DNA of 7,002 nucleotides, from the NCBI GenBank assembly GCA_944323585.1, contig CALUTA010000076.1, positions 1-7,002 on the forward strand, given 5' to 3'. A program made the translations under genes and the position numbers. This DNA is from Candidatus Gastranaerophilales bacterium (GTDB lineage: Bacteria > Cyanobacteriota > Vampirovibrionia > Gastranaerophilales > Gastranaerophilaceae). Shown piece by piece: positions 1 to 3,686 of the stretch; the first letter of the stretch is position 1; the number at the start of each line of letters is the position of its first letter. The notes beneath the pieces are model-generated. The model was not told the origin of the DNA, did not search any database, and saw only the letters and a list, made by a program, of their open reading frames with translations.

Positions 1-35
1 TGCTTTGCTGGATGACAGTTTTGACAATCAGCTGG

Positions 36-60
36 ATTGCTTCGCTACGCTCGCAATGAC
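36..60. repeat. GTCATTGCGAGCG-type intergenic repeat
   Basis: Read on the minus strand this is GTCATTGCGAGCGTAGCG followed by AAGCAAT, a sequence type I recognise as a dispersed intergenic repeat in several unrelated AT-rich bacterial genomes. ATTGC (36-40) and GCAAT (53-57) form short inverted arms. The heptamer GCTGGAT occurs at 7-13 and again at 31-37, just before the element, which suggests a truncated neighbouring copy running off the left edge. No coding potential is visible. Copy number cannot be seen from this window. Confidence 0.55.
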
Positions 61-133
61 GGGTTAGAGAAAAGTCCGATTTGGAAATCCTACCTGCTTA
101 TTGCATGTTTCTCTTTGTTCGGAACATTTCTTT

Positions 134-152
134 GTTGGGCTGAAAGCCCAAC
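134..152. repeat. Short perfect hairpin repeat (GTTGGGCT/AGCCCAAC)
   Basis: GTTGGGCT (134-141) and AGCCCAAC (145-152) pair perfectly over 8 bp around a GAA loop. This resembles small stem-loop repeats scattered through many bacterial intergenic regions. There is no adjacent T-tract on either strand, so it is not a good terminator. Confidence 0.5.
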
Positions 153-167
153 CTACATTCTTAAGTC

Positions 168-215
168 TTACCCCTCCTTGAAATCGAAGATTTCGATCCT
201 CCCACAAGGGGAGGA
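168..215. repeat. Nested hairpin repeat, copy 1 of the CCTCNC/GGGGAG family
   Basis: Contains GAAATC (180-185) paired with GATTTC (189-194) around GAA, followed by CCTCCC (198-203) paired with GGGAGG (209-214) around ACAAG. The trailing 'CACAAGGGGAG' signature recurs at 282-293 and, degenerated, at 424-439, so this looks like one member of a local repeat family. Function unknown. Confidence 0.45.
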
Positions 216-249
216 TATTGCTTTTTTCTTGATTGGTTAGGGTTTTGCT

Positions 250-301
250 CCTCACCCTAGCCTCAGCCATTCGGCATACAGTCTCACAAGGGGAGAGGGA
301 A
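250..301. repeat. CCTCNC/GGGGAG family repeat, copy 2
   Basis: Begins with CCTCACCC and ends with CACAAGGGGAGAGGGA, the same outer signature as the copy at 168-215, with an unrelated central segment. The arms pair imperfectly. No start codon with a ribosome site is present on either strand. Confidence 0.35.
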
Positions 302-308
302 CAATTAT

Positions 309-336
309 CTTCACCCTTCACCCCTCACGCCTCACT
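309..336. repeat. Four tandem C(T/C)TCACN heptamers, block A
   Basis: The 28 bp parse exactly into CTTCACC, CTTCACC, CCTCACG, CCTCACT. The same 4 x 7 design occurs at 448-475 and 510-537. A run of TTCAA-type units follows (about 341-361), as it also does after block B, so the repeat unit may be composite. Confidence 0.6.
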
Positions 337-366
337 TATCCAACCTTTCAAACCTTCAACCAATTA

Positions 367-442
367 AACCCCTCACCCGAATTTCTAAATTCGCTGTGCT
401 CATTAAGAAATTCTTCCCTCTCCCGCAGGGGGGCGAGGGAGT
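367..442. repeat. CCTCNC/GGGGAG family repeat, copy 3
   Basis: Starts with CCTCACCC, contains the small inverted repeat GAATTT-CT-AAATTC (379-392), and ends in a CCCTC...GAGGG arm pair (416-439). The outer pattern matches the copies at 168 and 250 but the interior differs. No gene seen. Confidence 0.4.
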
Positions 443-447
443 ATTTT

Positions 448-475
448 TCTCACCCTTCCACCCTCACTCTTCACG
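448..475. repeat. Four tandem C(T/C)TCACN heptamers, block B
   Basis: Parses as TCTCACC, CTTCCAC, CCTCACT, CTTCACG; the second unit carries an internal insertion/shift relative to the consensus. Followed by TTAAACCC and two TTCAAC units (484-500), as after block A. Confidence 0.5.
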
Positions 476-509
476 TATTAAACCCTTCAACTCTTCAACC
501 ATATAGCCC

Positions 510-537
510 CTTCACTCCTCACCTCTCACGCTTCACC
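510..537. repeat. Four tandem C(T/C)TCACN heptamers, block C
   Basis: Parses exactly as CTTCACT, CCTCACC, TCTCACG, CTTCACC. It abuts the terminator of the sigma-factor gene, so on the minus strand these heptamers lie just past the predicted transcript end. Confidence 0.6.
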
Positions 538-562
538 TAAAATAAAACCGCCCGGAGGCGGT
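538..562 (-). terminator. Intrinsic terminator of the sigma-factor gene
   Basis: On the minus strand ACCGCC (562-557) pairs with GGCGGT (552-547) around a 4-nt loop and is followed by TTTTATTTT (547-539). The stem is GC-rich and perfect. The T-tract is only on the minus side, which assigns it to the sigma gene whose stop lies about 50 nt upstream. Confidence 0.85.
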
Positions 563-609
563 CAAAATTGTCACTAAACACGAGATATATATAAACACAC
601 GAGCATTAT

Positions 610-1515
610 TTATCCTATATAACTTGACAAAAGTTCCTGAGATAACGCTGACAATCGCATCTTCTGCAAGGCTCGCATCTCCGTCTGGCGGATACATTCT
701 TTGGTTACTCCATATATGTTGCCTATCTCTTCCAGCGTTAATCTGGCTGCATTGCCCAGCCCGTATCGCATTTTTACGACGTCCTGCTCTCTTTCTTTCA
801 GTGTCGAAATTACTATCGCTATGTCGTTCTTTAAGTCTTCATACTCCGCTTTTGCTGTTACTGACGCCTTTTTGTCCTCAAGAATGTCTGCTACATTAAG
901 CTCGTTGCCATCTGCTCTTTCAAGCCCGCTCTCTATCGATATCGTCTTTGTGTATGCGGACAAAAAGCTTTCTATCTTGTCAGGCTCTATATTCATCTTT
1001 TTAGCCACGTCTTTGTTGTTGACCTGACAGTTGTATTGCCGTTCCATCTCGGCTTTTACTTTGGAAAATTTTGACAGGGTTTCCTGTATGTAGACAGGAA
1101 TCTTCATACAATGCGACTGTTCTGATATCGCTTTGAACATTGACTGCTTTATCCACCAGCTTGCGTAAGTCGAAAATTTGTAGCCGAGTTTGTAATTAAA
1201 TTTCTCCGCCGCTATCATCAGCCCTAAATTGCCTTCCTGAATTAAATCCACAAGCGGCAAATGCGAAGTGTGGATAACCTTTTTGGCTATCGTTACTACA
1301 ACACGCAAATTTGACTGCACCAGCTGCTTCTTAGCTTCTGCGTCGCCTTCTTTCGCTCTTCTTGCCAAATCCTTTTCTTCTGCTATCGACAAAACGGGGT
1401 AATTGGATATCTCTCTTAAATAATCGGTAAATTCACCGCCTCCGCACGCCAAAACCTCATTCTTTGCAGGATTGGATTTTGCCTTCTTCATTTTTACAGG
1501 TGCGTTCTTACTCAT
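610..1515 (-). CDS. Sigma-70 family RNA polymerase sigma factor (divergent, group 2/3-like)
   Basis: A promoter-recognition subunit of RNA polymerase, 301 residues. Visible: region 1.2 (about 29-56), region 2 (about 62-136) with the DLIQEGNLGL core-binding motif at 90-99 and the melting aromatics F114, Y117, W120, W121, region 3 (about 139-215) and region 4 with a C-terminal helix-turn-helix at about 259-285. It lacks region 1.1 and the long non-conserved insert of primary sigma factors. Known E. coli RpoD contact positions differ: the -35 helix reads TKECIRQTE (271-279), i.e. Cys at the R586 position and Thr at I590, and T440 of region 2.4 is Phe127, while Q437 is kept (Q124). I infer an alternative sigma, not the housekeeping one. 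Start: ATG at 1515 with AAGGAG at 1533-1528, an unusually long 12-nt spacing. No anti-sigma gene is adjacent. Confidence 0.93.
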   Translation of the reverse strand: MSKNAPVKMKKAKSNPAKNEVLACGGGEFTDYLREISNYPVLSIAEEKDLARRAKEGDAEAKKQLVQSNLRVVVTIAKKVIHTSHLPLVDLIQEGNLGLMIAAEKFNYKLGYKFSTYASWWIKQSMFKAISEQSHCMKIPVYIQETLSKFSKVKAEMERQYNCQVNNKDVAKKMNIEPDKIESFLSAYTKTISIESGLERADGNELNVADILEDKKASVTAKAEYEDLKNDIAIVISTLKEREQDVVKMRYGLGNAARLTLEEIGNIYGVTKECIRQTEMRALQKMRLSALSQELLSSYIG

Positions 1516-1586
1516 ACTCTGCTTAAACTCCTTATTTAATTTTTATTACACGAGAACAACATACACTTTTTGTACGGAATATATAC

Positions 1587-1612
1587 TTAGTATATACTAA
1601 AGTATATACTTT
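1587..1612. promoter_or_regulatory. Operator-like pair of palindromes with three TATATACT direct repeats
   Basis: Two perfect 14-bp palindromes, TTAGTATATACTAA (1587-1600) and AAAGTATATACTTT (1599-1612), have centres exactly 12 bp apart. TATATACT also occurs three times in one orientation (1580-1587, 1591-1598, 1603-1610), spaced 11 and 12 bp, close to one helical turn. The palindromes cover the -10 and spacer of the predicted sigma-gene promoter. They lie about 65-90 bp upstream of the predicted thioredoxin-gene start, so one bound protein could repress leftward and influence rightward transcription. The regulator is unknown. Confidence 0.5.
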
Positions 1613-1617
1613 TTCAA
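1589..1617 (-). promoter_or_regulatory. Predicted promoter of the sigma-factor gene
   Basis: Minus strand: -35 TTGAAA (1617-1612), 17-bp spacer, -10 TATACT (1594-1589), matching the housekeeping consensus in 5/6 and 5/6 positions. The predicted start near 1582 gives a leader of about 67 nt. The -10 is buried in the repeated palindromes. Confidence 0.6.
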
Positions 1618-1640
1618 GTCTTTTGTTAAGTTTTGTGAAT

Positions 1641-1670
1641 TTGTCGAGAATCACTTGTTTGTTGTATAAT
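1641..1670 (+). promoter_or_regulatory. Predicted promoter of the thioredoxin-like gene
   Basis: -35 TTGTCG (1641-1646), 18-bp spacer, perfect -10 TATAAT (1665-1670). The predicted start near 1677 leaves only about 16 nt of leader, almost filled by the strong Shine-Dalgarno AGGAGG (1682-1687) 5 nt before the ATG. Confidence 0.65.
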
Positions 1671-1692
1671 GTTTTGATAAGAGGAGGATTGC

Positions 1693-2163
1693 ATGAAAAA
1701 GAAAATTATAATTACTTTAGCTATTTTATTTGTTGTAATTGTGACATCCGCTGCCGGCTTTGCCGTTGCTAACGGCGCCTTCGATAAAAAAGAAAAACCG
1801 TCCGATTATAAAGTCGGAATTCCTTACGAACAGGCTCTTGAAAGCGACAAGCCTATGGTTGCGCTTTTCTATGTTGACTGGTGCGGCTATTGCTTAAGAT
1901 TTATGCCTAAATTTAAAGTTCTTAGTATGATGTATGTCACAAAATATAATTTTGTAATGCTTAATGTTGAAGATCCTGTAAACAAAGATTTGGTTGAAGA
2001 TGTTGCTTTGACAGGTTTCCCGACTGTTTACGTTATCGACCCGAAGTATGATAACAGATTCTTGCTTAACAACGCAATTTATCAGAACCTTCCGAAATTC
2101 AGAACTGAACTGGACAGATACTTGAGAATAAGAGGGTTGTTAGACAAAGCTTCCAAAAAATAA
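1693..2163 (+). CDS. Membrane-anchored thioredoxin-fold protein (WCGYC)
   Basis: A 156-residue thiol-disulfide oxidoreductase candidate. Residues 5-26 form an uncleaved-looking hydrophobic anchor after MKKK, so the catalytic domain should face the periplasm or extracytoplasmic side. The domain (about 40-150) has the redox motif WCGYC (63-67), preceded by a VALFYVDW strand, and the cis-proline loop GFPTVYVID with P110. The CGYC dipeptide is that of DsbC-type isomerases, but the short single-domain architecture is more like TlpA/thioredoxin-like reductases; substrate and partner are unknown. No DsbD/CcdA-type reductant gene is in the window. Start fixed by AGGAGG at 1682-1687. Single-gene transcript with its own promoter and terminator, divergent from the sigma gene, with which it may share a regulator. 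Confidence 0.88.
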   Translation: MKKKIIITLAILFVVIVTSAAGFAVANGAFDKKEKPSDYKVGIPYEQALESDKPMVALFYVDWCGYCLRFMPKFKVLSMMYVTKYNFVMLNVEDPVNKDLVEDVALTGFPTVYVIDPKYDNRFLLNNAIYQNLPKFRTELDRYLRIRGLLDKASKK

Positions 2164-2168
2164 AAATA

Positions 2169-2200
2169 AAGCGGGCTTATTTTGAGTCCGCTTATTTTTT
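2169..2200 (+). terminator. Intrinsic terminator of the thioredoxin-like gene
   Basis: AAGCGGGCT (2169-2177) pairs with AGTCCGCTT (2185-2193) over 9 bp with one G-T pair and a 7-nt loop, followed by ATTTTTT (2194-2200). It starts 6 nt after the stop codon. Confidence 0.9.
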
Positions 2201-2203
2201 GAC

Positions 2204-2232
2204 AAAAAAAAGACCTTGATTTTTCAAGGCCT
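2204..2232 (-). terminator. Minus-strand intrinsic terminator with no annotated upstream gene nearby
   Basis: Read on the minus strand, AGGCCTTGA (2232-2224) pairs with TCAAGGTCT (2219-2211) over 9 bp with one G-U pair and an AAAA loop, and runs into an uninterrupted T-tract (2211-2204). On the plus strand the stem has an A-C mismatch and no T-tract, so direction is clear. The nearest minus-strand gene ends at 3127, beyond folE2. It may therefore end an antisense extension of that operon, or a small unannotated RNA. Confidence 0.7.
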
Positions 2233-2267
2233 ATCCGTTTAAATAAGAAGAGAGAGCTTTATATATT

Positions 2268-2273
2268 TATAAT
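2268..2273 (+). promoter_or_regulatory. Possible folE2 -10 element within an inverted repeat
   Basis: A perfect TATAAT sits 74 bp before the folE2 ATG, but I find no acceptable -35 at 16-18 bp upstream. It overlaps the inverted repeat ATAATAAGTATATTAT (2269-2284; 6-bp arms, 4-bp spacer), which could be an operator. The region is almost pure A/T, so chance is a serious alternative. Confidence 0.3.
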
Positions 2274-2285
2274 AAGTATATTATT

Positions 2286-2310
2286 CCCAAAAAATTGCTA
2301 TTTTTTGTGG
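2286..2310 (+). promoter_or_regulatory. Stem-loop in the folE2 5' leader
   Basis: CAAAAAAT (2288-2295) pairs perfectly with ATTTTTTG (2300-2307) around TGCT, and CC (2286-2287) can extend the stem against GG (2309-2310) with one bulged T. It would lie near the 5' end of the folE2 mRNA. It does not match the preQ1 or tetrahydrofolate riboswitch patterns that I know. Two tandem 10-mers ending in AAATTAACA follow (2313-2332). Confidence 0.4.
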
Positions 2311-2347
2311 CACAAATTAACAAAAATTAACATTTGGAAGAAAAATT

Positions 2348-3130
2348 ATGAAAGACATTCAAAATCTCAAGGACGAAAGAAACGTTGATATTCAGAAAGT
2401 AGGCATTAAGCATCTTGAATTGCCGTTGATTATACAGCGAAAAAACAACTCAAATCAGGTTGTCTGCGCAAAAGCCAAGGTTAATGTGTCACTTCCAAGG
2501 GATTACAAGGGAACCCACATGTCCAGATTTGTAGAGGTTTTGACGGAATGGAGAAATAAAAATCTTCTCGGTGTTGATATTAAAGGGTGTCTTGAAGAAA
2601 TTATCAGACGCCTGGAGGCTAAAAGCGGTGAATTGGAATTTAAGTTTACTTATTTTATTGACAAACTTTCGCCGGTGACAAAGCTTGCGTCGCCTATGAG
2701 TTATGAATGTATTTTTAAAGGGCAAATTGAGAATAACAGGTATAAATTTATCCTCGGGGCTGAAGTACCTGTTACAACGCTTTGTCCGTGTTCTAAAGAG
2801 ATTTCAGACAACGGGGCGCACAATCAGAGGGCTTTTATTAGGGTAAGAGTTTCTTATGATGAAGATAAGCACATCTGGCTCGAGGATTTGATTGATATGG
2901 TTGAATCTTGCGCAAGCTGTCCGGTGTATCCGCTTCTCAAACGTGAAGACGAAAAATTTGTTACGGAAAAGGCTTATTCAAATCCTAAGTTTGTAGAAGA
3001 TGTTTTGCGGGATGTGGTTGTAAAACTCCGTGACAACACCATTGTAAATGAGTTTGAAGTTGAATGCGAGGCGTTTGAAAGTATTCACAACCATTCAGCC
3101 TGGGCTTACCAAAGAGAAAGCAAAATTTAA
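2348..3130 (+). CDS. folE2: GTP cyclohydrolase FolE2 (type IB, GCYH-IB)
   Basis: Converts GTP to 7,8-dihydroneopterin triphosphate and formate, the first step toward tetrahydrofolate and, via QueD, queuosine. The 260 residues match the usual family length. Family motifs in order: DERNVDIQKVGI (9-20), GTHMSRF (55-61), PVTTLCPCSKEIS (141-153) with the catalytic/metal-binding Cys146, GAHNQR (156-161), CPVYPLLKREDEK (about 191-203), NPKFVED (about 212-218) and ESIHNHSAWAY (244-254). All key Cys, His and Glu residues appear intact. Type IB enzymes can use metals other than zinc and often replace FolE when zinc is scarce; no Zur site can be recognised here. Start: GGAAG at 2336-2340, 7 nt before ATG. 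Apparently monocistronic; its stop overlaps that of the convergent downstream gene. Confidence 0.97.
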   Translation: MKDIQNLKDERNVDIQKVGIKHLELPLIIQRKNNSNQVVCAKAKVNVSLPRDYKGTHMSRFVEVLTEWRNKNLLGVDIKGCLEEIIRRLEAKSGELEFKFTYFIDKLSPVTKLASPMSYECIFKGQIENNRYKFILGAEVPVTTLCPCSKEISDNGAHNQRAFIRVRVSYDEDKHIWLEDLIDMVESCASCPVYPLLKREDEKFVTEKAYSNPKFVEDVLRDVVVKLRDNTIVNEFEVECEAFESIHNHSAWAYQRESKI

Positions 3131-3675
3131 CGGCAAATCTTTTCAAAATAATTTTCGGTTTCACTAGAATTGTAAAATATCTTGATATTATTTTCTTTAG
3201 CATACTTTACCAATTCAATGGCTGATGCCCAAACCATAGTACTAAATTCGCAAGCTGAAAGTTGAGAAGTTTCAAAATTCGATGCATTTATACCGATTGA
3301 AACCTCTGACCATCTTGGCGGCCCCCAAGATAAAGGAAACAAACGGCCTTCATAGCTGATTGAAATTGAACTTATATTTTCTACAGGATAAATTTTTACA
3401 GATTTATCCCGAAAAATAATTTCAAGATTTTTCTCATTCAACTTGATGAATCGCACAATTGACTTTTTATCAGCAGCCGTTGACCAGTATAATATTAAAT
3501 AAACAAATAAAAACGGAAAAATTCCTGCACCAAAAGCCGTAAATAAACGAGCTGTTAACGTGAACTCCGGATCCGGTGAAAACAAAATAATTGCTAAAAA
3601 TAGTACAGCAATACCAGACCATGCTATTTTTATAGCAGGTTTGTCATATACATATAAATACAATTTTTTAGACAT
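3127..3675 (-). CDS. Two-helix membrane protein of unknown function
   Basis: I do not recognise the family. From the ATG at 3675 the protein has 182 residues: two hydrophobic helices (about 15-33 and 42-64), then a soluble domain of about 115 residues. The segment IKLNEKNLEIIFRDKSVKIY, followed by ISSISISYEG, has the alternating strand pattern seen in bacterial PH-like membrane proteins; this is inference from pattern only. An in-frame TTG at 3690 would overlap the upstream TGA, but GAGGGA (3688-3683) sits 7 nt before the ATG at 3675, which I prefer. It starts 11 nt after the M49-like gene and is probably co-transcribed with it. Its TAA and the folE2 TAA lie in the same TTAA, so neither has an intergenic terminator. 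Confidence 0.75.
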   Translation of the reverse strand: MSKKLYLYVYDKPAIKIAWSGIAVLFLAIILFSPDPEFTLTARLFTAFGAGIFPFLFVYLILYWSTAADKKSIVRFIKLNEKNLEIIFRDKSVKIYPVENISSISISYEGRLFPLSWGPPRWSEVSIGINASNFETSQLSACEFSTMVWASAIELVKYAKENNIKIFYNSSETENYFEKICR

Positions 3676-3686
3676 TTTCCCATCCC

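Noticed and set aside
106..119. No mobile element genes: looked for transposase, integrase or att sites next to the tRNA and in the repeat region
   Set aside because: Nothing resembling a recombinase is encoded, and no repeat of the tRNA 3' end (T-arm/acceptor) is found elsewhere in the window. The span given is only a placeholder within the repeat region.
37..321. Open frames on both strands in the left repeat region (67 and 85 codons)
   Set aside because: They run straight through the hairpin repeats, have no ribosome sites, overlap each other on opposite strands, and encode repeat-derived low-quality peptides.
309..537. CRISPR array
   Set aside because: Repeat units are 7 bp and degenerate, with no regular unique spacers and no cas genes in the window.
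624..1027. Plus-strand open frames inside the sigma gene
   Set aside because: Shadow frames antisense to a well-conserved sigma factor; the peptides are Ser/Leu/Cys-rich with no family resemblance.
2286..2340. preQ1 or tetrahydrofolate riboswitch before folE2
   Set aside because: The stem-loop is A/T only in its core and lacks the conserved preQ1-I/II or THF aptamer sequences that I know.
3174..3193. AATAT-CTTG-ATATT hairpin with a following T-rich tract as a folE2 terminator
   Set aside because: Only 5 A/T pairs with an interrupted T-tract; far too weak compared with the other terminators here.
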